In this document: piece after piece, positions 1-12,997 of the stretch
How positions within the stretch are numbered: position 1 is the stretch's first letter
Layout of the letters: the number at the start of each line of letters is the position of its first letter
Assembly (NCBI GenBank): GCA_018287875.1
Contig: JAGVVL010000002.1
Location: forward strand, 4,526,001-4,590,000
DNA: 64,000 bases
Origin: Nigrospora sphaerica
Taxonomy: Eukaryota > Ascomycota > Sordariomycetes > Amphisphaeriales > Apiosporaceae
Reading direction: 5' to 3'
Program-made: the position numbers and the translations under genes
Notes under the pieces: model-generated
What the model was told of the DNA's origin: nothing
The model's input: the letters and a program-made list of their open reading frames with translations, nothing else
The model's database searches: none

Positions 1-3000
1 GACTGCCCGGCAACGATGCCCACCGCTTCGCCAGGCTCCACCAGCGAGCTGAGATACTTGGTATGCAGTAGGATCTCGGCGTACTTGCGAGAGATCAGCT
101 CCGTGAGCTTGTTCTTCTCCCCCTTCTCGCCCTTGGCCTTCAGCAGACCGTCCTTGTTCTCCTTGATGTACTCGGTGACCTTCTCATAGAACTTCTCCGA
201 CGTGGCGAACGCGTGGCGGTTGGGGTTCAGCTCCGCCAAAATGGGATCGCGTGCGAGCGCACTGTTCGCCCTGGCCTCCTTGACCGCCATTTTGTTGTAC
301 TTTTGGGCAAACTCGCGCGTCGAGAAAATGTCTTGGTTCCAGCCCCTCTCGTCGATAGACAGCTGTGCTACCTCTGAAGCTCGGTTGCGAAGCACGAAGC
401 CGAAGTCATGAAGGTACCTTTGTTTGGTGATGTCAAGACCGTCCTCTCCGTACTGTCGACGACGTGCGGATTAGCTGCGGCCCTCTCATCGTCCTGTCTT
501 CGTCCCAAAAACTTACCAAGAACTGAATTATTGAACCGTCTGAGTCTCTGACAGAAGTATCGTATGCCACCTTCAAGCCCTCCATGCCTTTGATGAGACC
601 TACGACCAAGCTGGTTAGCACAAAAGTTATCGGGAATGCAGAGCGGGCTGGGACTGCGCGGCTTACATCTCTGCAGGTAGCCGGATCGCGACGTCTTGAC
701 AGCAGTGTCAATCAGACCTTCACGGCCTGCCATGTGATGGAAGTAGTACTCCTGCGGCCGAATGCCCGTCAAGAATCGCTGCACAATGTACCCGCCGGCT
801 CGGATGTTGCTCTCGAACGGCCTGAAGCAAGGAAGCGACTTGCCGCTAACCATCAGCGGCACACGACGGCCCTCGAGAACCTGTTGCCCAAGGTTACAGG
901 AGATAAGGTTTGCGTTGACACCACTGCCCTTGGCTCCTGAAATTGTCATAGACTGCATTTGGTTCTTGGGGAATTGCTTCTCGAGGCCGTACGGAAGACA
1001 GGCGGCAGTGACGGCACTCGACACAAGAGAAGATGTTGCGTTGATCAACGTGTCCAGGCCTTCTTGCTGCTTGTCGTCTCTCATGACGGCCTCGAGGCGC
1101 TCCAATAGAAGCGGGTCGGTAGCTTCGATGCCCTTTTGCTGGTCCAGGCTTACGTATTTGGCGGCCGTCTCGAGGCCGACACGCGAAGCCGCTTCGAGCT
1201 CCCTTTTGCGGTTTTTCTCGCCTTGGGGGGTGAGACGCAGATCGTCCATGCCGCAGCTGAAGGCCCGCATGCTGAGATACCTGGTCAAAAGGCGGCCCAT
1301 ACAACTCAGAAGTTTCGCTGCCGTGACCGGGCCCCAAGTTTCGTGAATGGCGTGAATGAAGCCGCCACCGCTGGGGCCCAGGTGCGCCTTGTCGAGGATG
1401 CCGTGGATGAACTCGCCGTCTTGGAACAAAACCTGTCCCTCCTCCGACTTATCCGCCCAGCGGTTGGCAGGAACCTGCGACTTGCCGGTGAGCCACAGGT
1501 CGCCGAAACCAACGGGCTTCATGTTCTTCAAGATGGTGGTGATGACCTGCTTTCCGGTCCAGCGCCGTACGGGCCTGAGAATGGCCGGAGGGACCAGTTC
1601 AAGCCTGTCCGAAGTGATGTGGCCGTGCTCGGGCCTGAGCGCGTTGTAGACGAGCTGCTGGTATGCACCCTGGTCCAACAGGGTGTCCCGGTTGCAGAGC
1701 GCGACAGACACGGACAAGTGGTCCTGAATCAAACCTCGCAGAGGCTTGCCCGCTGTGCCCGAGAGGTACTGGTGGTCCGTATCGGCAATCTGCATGGCCT
1801 CAGCACGAGCCAGTTCGTTCTGGGGGAAATGCATGTTCATCTCGTCACCGTCGAAATCGGCGTTGTACGTGTTGCAGTTGGCGTAGTGCATGCGAATCGT
1901 CTTTTCTCCCGGAAGCACGCGTACCCGGTGGCCCATGATGGAGGGCTTGTGCAGCGTCGGCTGACGGTTCATCAAGACGACGTCTCCGTTGCCCAGATGA
2001 CGATGGACCTTCTTTGTCGCACCCTTGGCGCTCTGGTGGTGGCTGGAGGGGGCAAGCAACTGGTTGGCCAGGGCCACTCGATCCTCGGCCGACTTCTTCT
2101 TGAGGTTGATGATCTGGCCGTTCTCGTTCTCAATGGCAGCCGCACCCGGCCATTTGTCGGGACCGTTGATAACAGCCTGCTGCATCTCTCTGAAGTTGTG
2201 GCTCGTCACGGGCTCGGGATAGGTCAGCTTGCTGGCGAAGACGGGCGGAACACCAATCTCGCTGGTTTCGATGTTGGGATCGGGCGAGATGACACTGCGC
2301 GCGGCGTAGTTGACTCGCTTGCCCATCATGTTCTTCCGGAACAGACCCTCCTTCTTCTCGAGCTTCTGCTTGATGCCGTCCTCGTTCCGCTTTCCAGCGT
2401 TGCCCCGAATGGGGTTCCGATCCTTGTCAATCATGGAGTTGACGGCATTTTGCAGCTCGGCAGCGGCCTCGTGCAGCTCGTTGATGTCCCGCCTGCGGCC
2501 GGTGTAGTCGTCTGACTTGGCGGCGCTGGCCAGCTCACGATGGATCTGGGCGATCCTGGAAGAGGCGTTCATGATTCCCTTGTAGAGACTGTTCTGCTGA
2601 GACTCGGTGAGGTCCTCGCCGCGTGCGGCTTCCGGTCGGAACTTGTTGGGCGGGACCAGGATGGTTTGGAGGAAGAATGAGTCTGCTTTGATGGGCTTGG
2701 CCTGCATCCCCTGCGGCCTCGAGTTGTACAGTAGGGAGATCATCTCCTGCTCCTTCTCGAAGAGGAGATTCAGGCGGGCGAGCACCTCTATGGAGCCAAC
2801 ATATCGTTGCGAAGCCCCGGCCTTTTCTTTCTTAGACTTCGGCGCAGGGTTGGGCGCATCGTTGTCGGCCATGACCACATCTCCGTTTTCGTCAAGCTCT
2901 TCGCCCTCGCCCTCGTCTGACTGTTCCTCTTCCTCATCCTCCTGCTCGCCCTCGCTCGAGAGGAGCTCGACATCAGCAATGGCCTCGTCGGTCCCACGGC

Positions 3001-3902
3001 TCGGTTTCTGCTTCTTGTCGGCCTGCTTGGCTCGCTGGGCAAGACTCAGCGCGTCCTTCCTCTTCAAGTTCAGCTGGGCCATCTTGGCGCTATCTTTGGA
3101 GGAGAGCGACTTCTCGAAGATCTTGACGAAGCCGTCCTTTCGGTAACTCGGGGAGACGCCCTTGCAGCTCATGCAGTTTCTGCCCTTGACCATGTCGCGC
3201 AAAAAATCCTTGATCAGCTCGCGGCGCATCTCCAGGGCGCCTTCATGCTTGCCCTTCCGGATTTCGGCCGTGGTTCGCTTGGCTTTCTTTAGGGCCAGGT
3301 TGGTGTACGTCTCCCTCATGAGGACGATCTTGTCGATGTGGGCGTTTTCGGCCGTTTCGTCCTCCTCAGCGAGGGGCACGATGCCGGGGATGCCCTTTGT
3401 CTTGGCGGTGATGCTGTCGAGGTAGTGCGCTTCGTCCAGCAGGCCGTACTGCAGGAGGCGCAGCTTCGAGGCAAACAGGCCGAGATCGGCGCGTCGCATG
3501 CGAAAGCGGTGACAGTAGAGGCATTGGGCTCGCAGCAGGCGCATGATCTGGTCCATGAAGACCGGGTGGTACACGGGGACGGGCAGGTCGATGTGGCCGA
3601 CGTGGCCGGGGCAAGCCGAAGGGCCGAGATTACATGTTGTGCAACTGGAGCGGAGCGGAGGCGGACGGTCAGAAACTGGGGCAGCTCACCGGGCCACGGC
3701 AGGGTCGACAAAAGACTTACATGTGGTCTCCCCAGGCGCCAAGGGCGGGATCTTGCAAACCGCCGGGGATGGGGTTCATGAGATCGTCAAAGGAGACGGG
3801 GTTCTCGATGCGCTTGACCGAGATGGCCTTGATCTCGGCAGGGCTGAGGAAGTCGAAATCGACATTATCGATAGCCGACGAGACGGGCTGTGAGACGTTC
3901 AT
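1..3902 (-). CDS. RPA190: DNA-directed RNA polymerase I largest subunit (A190), 3' end outside the window
   Basis: Catalytic subunit of RNA polymerase I, which makes the large rRNA precursor in the nucleolus. Exons read 3902-3721, 3644-667, 599-517 and 452 to beyond position 1, with introns of 76, 67 and 64 bp, all GT..AG. The N-terminal zinc site (C62, C65, C72, H75) is created by joining exons 1 and 2. The catalytic Mg-binding loop NADFDGDEMN lies near residue 655. A long Glu/Asp-rich insertion near residues 290-325 is typical of A190. The bridge-helix region (SGYLQRCLIKGMEG) spans the exon 2/3 junction, and the last visible residues, VEPGEAVGIVAGQ, are a universal large-subunit motif. The start is the ATG at 3902; an upstream in-frame GTG at 3920 is not used. 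It diverges from PRP3. The remaining C-terminal part is off the left edge. Confidence 0.97.
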
Positions 3903-4873
3903 GGTGGGAGAGCAAGCCACGTCAAGGCTGTGTACGGGTAGAGGTGCGGGACGGGCAGTGCAGCTGGTCTGCTTTCACTCGGCCTCTCGTTGGGGCCTGG
4001 CGGCTTCAAAATCGCATAGCCCCAGGCGGAGGAAGCGGAGGTGGGTGCGCAACGGACGAGGAAGCCAGTGCGAGGCCGGTAGGAAACGATGCGACGCCGC
4101 GGTTCGTCTCCGACTTCAGCGAACCTGTATTCGAGATGAGGTTCTCACAGCCAGCCAGGCGAGACAAGATTTGTAGTGGGGGGATCCACGGCTACTTAGG
4201 TCTGCTTTCCGAGCTTTGACAGGCGAAGCCGCGCCGGCGCGCGCTGAACTTTTTTAGCGGTGACTGCGGGCAGAAAAGAAGTACTACTAACGCCGAACGT
4301 GCTTGCCCTGAACACTCCGTACCTAGGTGCATCTTTTACGCCGATGCAGCCAGCGTGTGTGGCTTTGTGCATAAGTCAGTTCGTCTAAGTGCATAAGTGC
4401 TGTAAGAGGGTAGTTCGGGGATGCAATGGAGGATAGCAGCAACCTATGCTTTTACCGGAAGAGGCTGCGTCCTCTGCTGGGAAAAGCTTCGGCTGACGAG
4501 TTGCCTGAGGCCCACCTACTAACAGTACATGCTTCATACATACCTGTACATCTCGTAGTCCGCGTCCGAGGTAGGCGACGACGGCCCAGGCTCAACGCCA
4601 ACCCATCGCGCGTCCAGATCCTCCCCCGTTCCCTTCTCATAGATGCTTGCGCCACCGGCTCGACTTGACTCGGTCCATTGAAAGCAGCCTGTAGCCGCAG
4701 GAGCAGCAGCAGAAAACCCCGTCTTGGACCCAAAACCAGCAGCCCGCTCTGGTCTCCCCAGCCCCGCCGCCGACATCCGTCCAACCGCTGTCGCAATCCT
4801 GACCCTTTCTAAACTGCGGGCGCCAGAAAGGTAGTAGCACGGCCTTGCCCCTTCCCAAACCCCACCGTCCGCC
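3903..4873. other. Divergent promoter spacer between RPA190 and PRP3
   Basis: About 970 bp containing the 5' regions of both genes. I see no conserved reading frame and no convincing RNA gene. The stretch near 4676-4800 is Gln/Pro-codon-like in some frames but has no family resemblance and is probably the PRP3 leader. Confidence 0.6.
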
Positions 4874-6382
4874 ATGAACAGACACGGCTCACCTGGCCTG
4901 GGGCCCAAGCACGATGCCTCGTCCCGAATTCAGAAGCCCAGCTCGGCCGCCGACAAACTGGCCGCCCTGAGGGCCCGCGTCGCTGCCGCAGTCGGATCCG
5001 CCTCGGCCCCCGCCTCAGCCGCCCCGGCCGCGGTCGCAGCGGCTCCCCAGGCCCGAGGCGGCCTCAATGTGCCCGTTCATCCCGCTCTGGCGGACGTGGC
5101 CCCCCGCGGGGGACTCAACGTGCCCGTACACCCCGCCCTGGCCGAGGTTGGTCAGCCTCACAAGCCCGCGGCCAAGACCCACGACTCGAGAGCCTCAAGG
5201 TCGACGTCAGCTCGCAACCAGGTTCCCCGCGGCCCTCCCAAGCCCCGGGATCCCGAAAGCAACCCCTACCTCGCCGACGCCGCCAGCGCCCAGCCGGCCG
5301 GCAAGCCACGCATCGCTCGCCAGTTGGTCTTCAACCAGAAGGGCAAGTACATCGCCCAAGCCAACGCCATCCGCCGCGCCGCCGCTCTGGAGAAGCTCAA
5401 GAAGAAGATTGCCGACCAGACCAAAAAGGTCGGCCTGGACGACGACACTGACGTGGAGAAGAACTTTGTCGTCGAGGAGCCCCCGAGCGTCGAGTGGTTC
5501 GACGAGGGCTATCTCGAAGGAAGCACGTACGACTCCCCGACCAAACTCGACCTCGTGACGGCCTATATTCAGCACCCCATACCCATCGAGCCGTCGAACG
5601 GCCTGGTGCAGGCCAAGCCCATGTACTTGACGACCAAGGAGCAGAAGAAGATGCGCCGCCAGCGCCGCGGCGAGGACCTCAAGGAGCAGCAAACCAAGAT
5701 CCGTCTCGGTCTCCTGCCGCCGGAGCCGCCCAAGGTGAAACTGGGCAACCTGATGATGGTTTTGGGCCAGGAGGCCGTCCGGGATCCCACGGCCATCGAG
5801 GCCCGGGTGCGGGCCGAGGTGCAGCAGCGGCACGACAGGCACGTCGAGACCAACGAGGCGAGGAAGCTCACCAAGGAGCAGCGGCACGAAAAGCTCCACA
5901 CGAACCAGGAGAAGGACGCCGCTCAAGGCCTGCACATGCTGGTTTTCAAGATCAACTCCCTCACCAACGGCCAGCACCGTTACAAGATTTCGGTCAACGC
6001 CGAGCAGCACGCGCTCACGGGCGTATGTATTCTCCACCCCAAGCAGAACCTGGTCATTGTCGAGGGCGGCGCGCACAGCATCCGGAAGTACCGGAAGCTT
6101 ATGCTCGACCGCATCGACTGGACCGAGAATTCGCCGTCACGAGACAAGGGGGAGAAGGACGAGTCGTTGCGGCAGTGGCTCAAGGCCGAGGACGAACAGG
6201 GCCAGCTCCGGGACTTGGGACAGAACCGGTGCGAGTTGATCTTTGAGGGAGACATCAAGCAGCGGAGCTTCCAGAAGTGGACATCCAAGGTTTTCGAGAC
6301 GGACCCGGAAGCACGCGACTTCCTGGGCCGGTTCAAGTACCAAGAGTTCTGGAACATGGCTAAATCGTGGCAGGCGAGCTGA
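4874..6382 (+). CDS. PRP3: U4/U6 snRNP splicing factor Prp3
   Basis: Component of the U4/U6 and U4/U6.U5 tri-snRNP, needed for spliceosome assembly in the nucleus. It is a single uninterrupted exon of 502 residues, within the family's usual range. The N-terminus has an Ala/Pro-rich linker with two near-identical 15-residue repeats of the RGGLNVPVHPALA type at residues 61-75 and 78-92. The central part has the basic YLTTKEQKKMRRQRR segment and the GLLPPEPPKVKLGNLM motif typical of the Prp3 domain. The C-terminus (from about residue 355) is the DUF1115-type domain with LVIVEGGAHSIRKYRKLMLDRIDW. The start ATG follows GCC and the reading frame matches the family from the beginning. It converges with RAD3; the stop codons are 167 bp apart. 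Confidence 0.95.
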   Translation: MNRHGSPGLGPKHDASSRIQKPSSAADKLAALRARVAAAVGSASAPASAAPAAVAAAPQARGGLNVPVHPALADVAPRGGLNVPVHPALAEVGQPHKPAAKTHDSRASRSTSARNQVPRGPPKPRDPESNPYLADAASAQPAGKPRIARQLVFNQKGKYIAQANAIRRAAALEKLKKKIADQTKKVGLDDDTDVEKNFVVEEPPSVEWFDEGYLEGSTYDSPTKLDLVTAYIQHPIPIEPSNGLVQAKPMYLTTKEQKKMRRQRRGEDLKEQQTKIRLGLLPPEPPKVKLGNLMMVLGQEAVRDPTAIEARVRAEVQQRHDRHVETNEARKLTKEQRHEKLHTNQEKDAAQGLHMLVFKINSLTNGQHRYKISVNAEQHALTGVCILHPKQNLVIVEGGAHSIRKYRKLMLDRIDWTENSPSRDKGEKDESLRQWLKAEDEQGQLRDLGQNRCELIFEGDIKQRSFQKWTSKVFETDPEARDFLGRFKYQEFWNMAKSWQAS

Positions 6383-6549
6383 GAGAGCTCGTCCGACGGC
6401 ACGTGGAGGGCAGGTCAACGTGGGGGGGGGAGGCCAAGACTGGTGACTCGGCATCTTGGGACTTGGGGTTTTCCAGCGGGGTAGTGTAGATAATGTACAA
6501 TGGCCGCCCCCCGGGCCGGCCTGGGCACTTTACGCCACGCCACACCAAG

Positions 6550-9107
6550 TTACAGGCCATCCATTTCCATCATCTCGGCCTCCTCATCCTCGTCGATGTC
6601 ATAACTGTCTATCTTGGCGGCCCGCTCGGCCTGGGCCCGTCGCAGCGCCTCCATGGTGGTGACCTCGTTCTGCATTTCGCGGATGCGCTCCTCGTCCATC
6701 TTGGCCTGGTGCTGGCGGAGGTCGTCCAGGCTCCACACCGAGATGCCGTCCTGGTCCTTGGCCTTAAAGGGCTGCGCCATCTCGCGCAGGAAGCGCTTGG
6801 CCGTGATGACGGCCATGTCGGTGCTCAGATTGCCGTCGACCTCCTGCATGGCCTGGTTGATCCACTTGGGTAGCTGCGCACGCTTCTTCTGGAAGCGGCG
6901 GTCCGCTAACACCATGATGCCGTAGTCGTCCTTGCCTCGGAGCACACGGCCGAGACACTGCGCCGCATGCCGCATGGCGTCGAAGGAGAGGAAGTCATTT
7001 TCGCGGATGCGGTACGTCTCGCGCAGGAACTCCAGCCGCGCTTTGAGGATTCGCGACTCGGTGTACTGCGGACGGCGTTAGCCTCTGGACTGCCCCGTGG
7101 CAGGGGCCGCGGCAGGAGGAGGGAGGCGGCGAAGGCGCATCGTAACGGGAGGAGGGGCAATGGCAAGCAGGAGGACGACGGGGCGGCATGGGGAACGAAG
7201 GCGTCCGGGGGGATACCGGAAGAATTACTGACCTGAAAGGGAACGCCTATGCACAGCACGGTACGGCCATAGTGGTGATCAAAGTCAATGCCCTCAGACA
7301 CCTTGCCACGGGCGACACAGAGGAGGACGGCGCCCCGTCCGTTGCAGCAGGCGGTGCGGTAGGTTTCCAACGCCAGCGACGTCTCCTGCGCATCCGGCGT
7401 CTCCACCAGAATGAGCTTGTACTTCCAAACCTGATCCAGGATGCCCATGCCCTGCCACATACTGATGATGGACTCCATGTAGAGGTAGGAGGGGAAGAAG
7501 ACGACCATGCCGTCGGGCGTCACCTTGGCGAACTCGGTCAAGAGGTTGCCGTAGTTCCGGACGACGCTGGGCTCGTTCCTCACCTGGAAGCTGGTGGAGA
7601 CGGGCGCCTGGTCGCTGCCCCGCGTCACGATCATGGGCAAAAAGGACCGCCGGGCGAGCGTCATGCTGTAGGATTCTTGCACGACGGCGTTAAAGCCCAG
7701 CATTTTGGGGTACATCTCCAGCGGGGAAATGGTGCCCGAGGTGATGATGACGGAGCTGAAACGATCAAACACGGGCTTGATGGCGATGGCGGCGTCGAGG
7801 CAGGTGAAGTGGAGGACGGGGTTGGGAACTTCGGCCGTGTCCGACTCGAAGGGCTCCAGAATGAGCAGGAAGCCTTTCTCGTACGTGGCCACCAGCGTCG
7901 CAAAGGTGGCTACCTCCTGGAGCGGCTGGTAGTCCTCGATGTTGGTAAGCTCTAGCGTCCGCACCAGGGACGTCAGGCGCTCGGCGCAGAAGCGCAGCGG
8001 CTTCTTCTCAATGAAGGTGTGTTCCTTGAGGTGGCTCAGGAAGGCGGGCGGGGTTTCCGAGATGACCTGGCGGACCTTCATCCGCGTCTTGAGATACTCG
8101 ATGAAGCGTTTCAGGAAGGCGACGAAGTGTTCGGCGCGGCGGATGTTGCCGGGCACGGCCTCCTTGAGTAGGTCGTCGGGCAGGGCCGGGTTGGCCATAA
8201 AGGTCTCCTCCTGGCGGGCCTCGTCCTGGTCGCGCAGGCCCTCGACGAGTTTCTGGTACTCGTTTTCGAGCTGCTCCCGGTCCGTCTCCTTCATTTCGCC
8301 GATTTTGCGCTCCAGGTTCTGGGCGCCGCGGGTGGCCTTCCTCAGCGAGTCGTCGGTGATGTCGGTGCTGAGGGATTCGATGCAGACGTTGTCGATGTTG
8401 TGGGCCTCGTCGAAGACGACGATGCAGTCCTTGGAGAACTCCTTGGAGACGCGCTCGGCGATCTTGGGGTCGAGAAGATAGTGGTACGAATAGATAATGA
8501 CGTTGCAGTACTGCATCATGCGCCTGGCGGTGAAGTAGGGACACTGCTTGTGCTGCTCGCCATAGCGCAGGAGGTCGTCGAGGGTCCAGACGCCGTTGGG
8601 GATCAGGTTGTGGGGCTCGAGCAAGTCGAGGTTGTCGTGGTAGACGCAGGAGTCGACGTTCTCGCCCTTCTCCTTCTTCTCCTTGACGAAGCCGGCCGTC
8701 AGGCTGCGGCAGCGGGCGTCGACGATGGCGCCGCTCTTCTCGCGCTTGACCGAGGGGTGGAGGCAGAGGTTCTTCCGACTGGTCAGGCCGAGCCCGCGGA
8801 AGTCCTCGGCGTGGCCCAGCTCGGCGGCGCGGAACTTGATCAGCTCCTGGAGCTCGACCAGGGCCTTCTCAATCTCGGACATGGTACGCGAGCAGTAGAT
8901 GAGCTTGCGATGCTCGGGGTAGTGCTGCTGGTAGGCGACGATGAGCGACAGCAGCGAGACGGTCTTGCCGGTGCCCGAGGGCATCTCCAGGACGCAGTGG
9001 CCCCCGGCGTCGAGCGTCTTTTTCAGGTCGCACATGTAGGCATATTGCTCCGGGTACACGCGCGGGTAGGGGAACAGCACGGGGAGGTCATCGATGAAGA
9101 ACTTCAT
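6550..9107 (-). CDS. RAD3: TFIIH/NER 5'-3' DNA helicase XPD (Rad3)
   Basis: ATP-dependent 5'-3' helicase of the TFIIH core, opening DNA in nucleotide excision repair and needed structurally for Pol II initiation. Exons are 9107-7233 and 7065-6550, giving 796 residues, the normal length. The 167-bp intron falls after GVPFQ and the join restores [21 protein letters not shown]. Walker A is MPSGTGKT at 42-49 and the Walker B/DEAH box is at 233-236. The four iron-sulphur cysteines of the XPD family are all present (C115, C133, C154, C189). The C-terminal helicase domain carries [14 protein letters not shown]. The tail is acidic ([18 protein letters not shown]). A partner TFIIH subunit, TFB1, lies at 40.7 kb. 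Confidence 0.97.
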
Positions 9108-12100
9108 GATGGCGGCGACCGGCCCGTCGGCCGAGGCGATGACTGGGCTTCGCCTGGCCGGGGGGTCCGCCGGTTGCCTCGGCGCGTTTCAGCACCCGTC
9201 AAGACGCCCAATACCGGGTCCGGGGCGTCCCAGTGGCCGGGTCTCTTTGGCTTAAAGCCGTCGTCCCACCCCGATCGGTACGGCGACAGGGTTTGTTGGC
9301 CACCGTAGCGGAGAGGGGGGAGACGGTAGACGAAGAAGAGAGCTGTCGGTCTTCTTCGCGGGGTTACAGGCACGCACGTAACGCGCAAGCCGCCGAGGGG
9401 GTCGTGGGATGCCCTACGGAAGTCCTCCTGCTGGTTGATGTGGCGTAGAGGTAATGTAGACGGAGCAGGCGCGTGCTTACCTAAGAGCTGGGTAGGTGGT
9501 ATCCAATGTAGTACGGTAGGTCTCCATCGCATTTTGGCCACAGCACAGCCACTAAGATAGATGCGTACCTGAGCAAGTAGCCCCAAACAGGGCACCATAT
9601 GTGTGGCTTGCGCCTGTCTAAGTACGTGTAGGCAGGTACGAAGGAGCTGGAGATATCCCACGCAAACACCACGCATATTGTTGACGGCCAGCGCGGGTAC
9701 GCAGGCAAAAGAGGTGGACGTATGCATCCAACGTGCGAGCTGCGGGAGATGCCGAGGTTCTCTGCCGCGAGCAGGTTCGCTACGCGCGCATTTGAGCGAT
9801 CGCGCGCGGACTGATTTGGTGTCTACCTGACTCGGGATTCTCCTAGACGCATACCGCGTGGTCGGGTAGGTGGCTTTACTTACTGCGGCAGCCACGCGGC
9901 GTCACGAAATAACGAGTCAATTTGTTTATTTGCCTCTGCGTACTGGCTACAGAGCTATGGAACCGATCACCTCGCCGGATACATGGATGCTTTACTTGTA
10001 AGCCGGATGATGGATACGGGCCGTACACGCGCGCTTGACCCCTCCTCGTGGCTCCTTGTAAGGCTGAGTGACGGGCGTTGGCAAGGCGTATACTTTTCGG
10101 GTCTCGATGTGCCGGGAGTGTTGGTGTCACTTGGAAATCCCATGGCCCCCGACCGACGCTTATTAGTCCTGCCCAGGCACGCGAGGGTCTGCCTTGGCCA
10201 CCCCCAGGATACTCGTAGTGCACACACTACCTATGTACCTAAATACTTCGGTATAGTACGGGGAGACGGGTCTACCCACCACGCGCTTATGTACTTACAC
10301 AGTTGGCAACTGGTGGAACCGACTGGCATCCTCGTAGGGAGGGGCCAATTACCGGGCGGCGGGACGCAGTGGGCTCAGATGCTGCACGATCAACCTGGCC
10401 TGGTGCCTGCTAAGTAAAAGTACCTACTCTGTAGGTAAGGTCCCCGGGTAGGTAGGTAGTCGAACGGGTGGTATCCGTGCCATACTATGCGTGGCCTGTG
10501 CGAGGCGACGGAGCAAGCCCCGTCCAACGGCTGCTTACTATGAGGTTCGGAACCATAACGCTGCTTGGTGATGATGGCTTTTGTCGGGCCCTGCTCCCTC
10601 TTGCCCCCTCCCCGGCGCGATATACACAATACCGAGTACATACGCAGTAGCCTCGCGCCCGCGCCTCCGCCAGCCGGATCTCCTGTGGAGGAGCCAGATC
10701 CTGGGACGGCCCTGCTGGCTCCTCGCCGGGCTACAACACGGGGGCACGACAAGGTGGCCATGATGCATTCGTTCGCTGTGCCACTATGCGTTAGGCTGCT
10801 GCAACGTATTTTCGTCTCGATCCGGCTAGCGCCGCCGACGACGCCGTGATTATGGAATGCGGCCATGGACCATTCACATTCAGGTTACAATTGACCAAGT
10901 ACCTGCTCGTCGGTATAATGTCGTGTGGTACTGGAAGCCCGTGTGGGTGTACACCTACGGCCCCCGGCTCTCAGGTTCGTTCCATGTTCTCGTGTGGGGT
11001 CGCCGCCGACGGGGCCTGGTCGACTGGATTGTTATGGCGCATGTCGGAAGTTTGCCCGGCCACGTCCAGACTCGGATTCGGCTGGAACCAACACGGGTTT
11101 CATGGGAGAGATGGGGGGTCCCAAGATGGGAACCCCAGGATAGGATCCCAGGATGGGATCCTTAGATGACCAGCTCCCACTCACTGTCTGTGGGCAGGTA
11201 GCCTTCCCATACACGAACGTCGTCTACATCTTCCCCGTCAGGGCCGCTCATAATGTATTAATCCCCAGGGGCACTACAGACCGAATGGGGCATAGCTTGA
11301 CGTCCTCAACCATGGCCGGGTCAGCTCCAGCCCTCGCTGTCTCTGTCCATTGTCTCCCCAGTCGCGCCGGCCGACCCAGGGCCCTACAGGGAACGGGACT
11401 GCCTGGCCGAAATAAGACGACGACCTACCTATCCCATGCGATGCCATCCATCCACCCTAGCACTCCACTTGTAGTGAGCTTCTGCAGCCTGCATTAGCGT
11501 CCTCCTCTCTTTCTTTCTCTCCCTCCTCCCTCTCTCTCTCTCCCCGTCCCTGTCCGTCTCTCTTCCCTCTCTCTCTTTCTCTCTGTCCCTGGTAGCTGGC
11601 CAGGCCAAGGCAGCGTATGTAACCGTACCCGAAAAGGCTTGTTGTGGTATGTGAATAAAAATTTCCAATCATTACCCAATGATTGGCTCGCCGGCTTACC
11701 GAGCCTCAGTCGCAGGACGAGAGAGAGAGACATAGAGGGAATGGGGGGTCGGTTGCAAGTGAAGCCGTACAGCCAAGCCAACCAGTCCGGTCCGGGGGCC
11801 AACGCCGTAACACTGTGCAGAAAAGAAGACGGGGAGAGAGGCCGGAACCTAAAAGGTCTCAGAAGCGACAGCAGGAGAAGGACCACGATGTGACTTCGTC
11901 CCAACACCAACATGCCCCGAGGCCCTACAGAGCCGAAGGGCAGGCGGCTACGTCTCTTCGCGGCGAGGGCACACCAACCGCGCCTGTGTAACCTTTCTAC
12001 CCTGTCGTGCGCACGCGTCGGGGGGGGGAGGGGAGGGGCTGGCGTCTGTCTGCTTGCTGATCCGCCGCGTTCCATACACACGCAAGAAGGCCGCCGGGGC

Positions 12101-12997
12101 ATGGGTCGTGGGTTGGCAGCGCAAGGGGTGGGCACACCCACACGCAGCATAGGGACGAGGAAACGAAGAAGACCTATACTCTTTCAGTACTCTGACGCAC
12201 CCGCATCCTCCACATTCGGTTCACAGTCAGTCGCCTTGCCCACCCCCTCTCCACTCGCGACCTACTAATACTATATTCGCCCCATAAGCCCCAGTGAATA
12301 AATTCATGGGTAGTGGTCTCCTGGACCCATGCACCTACGCCCACTAGACCCGGTATCCTATGTACTACTACTATCGGGGGTGGGACGGCATGGGGAAGTG
12401 TCTCGGCAGGAATGGGTGAAAAGAGGTGTGCCCCCCTGCTGTCCTAGGGCTATGTAGTAAGTAGTATGCGTACTATAGAGACGCGCCCGCGCTTAGGAGG
12501 AGGTCCCTGGTCCTGGACGTCGGTGCCATGGGGCTGGATAACATGCCATGGATGTCGGGGACTCGACCCGGCCTCTCAGAAGGCGGCCGGGCCCCGCCCA
12601 CGACCCTTTCCGCTGGCCCTGATCTGCTTGGACTGCTCTCGACGGGCCTGTATGCCCTGCCCGCCACATGCTGTCCCTGCCCGAGCTGACGCCGAGGGGT
12701 GGGCGCATCCCATCCGTGGGCCTTCTTATACCCTTCCGGGCGCCGTTCGCCCTTCACCATGGAGCCTTACATGGTAACCAGGAGCTCACTCTCTCGTCAG
12801 ACCCCCCGTCCCGTCCCGGCCCGTCACGTCACGTCAGCGATCCAGCCAGCTTGTGCGAACGCCCGGTCAGTCCTTCCGGAAGACGATTGCCCCAGGAGGC
12901 CCGACCGTCCACCATCGCCTTCGCCTCTCACCCGTCCTTCCCTCGGGGCAACAGCAGCACCGACAGGAGAAGCGGAGAGACAGCTTCACCCGTCCCG
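9108..12997. other. Long non-coding spacer between RAD3 and the C2H2 gene
   Basis: A 3.9 kb region upstream of both RAD3 (minus) and the C2H2 factor (plus). Open frames here are short, overlap on several strands and show no family resemblance. It contains GTAGGTA-type motifs (10420-10465), imperfect direct repeats of a CCCAGGATGGGAT-like unit (about 11118-11162), a CT-rich tract (11504-11590) and runs of G (12018-12026). No tRNA T-arm with a matching acceptor was seen. The stretch close to 12998 is probably the 5' leader of the C2H2 gene. Confidence 0.55.
11118..11162. repeat. Short imperfect direct repeats
   Basis: Three imperfect copies of a roughly 14-bp unit (CCCAAGATGGGAA, CCAGGATAGGATC, CCAGGATGGGATC) lie head to tail. 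They look like a small degenerate minisatellite; no function can be assigned. Confidence 0.5.

Noticed and set aside
1136..2515. 459-residue open frame antisense to RPA190
   Set aside because: Mirror image of the highly conserved polymerase exon with no recognisable domain; the same codon-bias artefact.
9104..9895. 263-residue frame in the spacer upstream of RAD3
   Set aside because: Overlaps other open frames on both strands, has no recognisable motif and starts without support.
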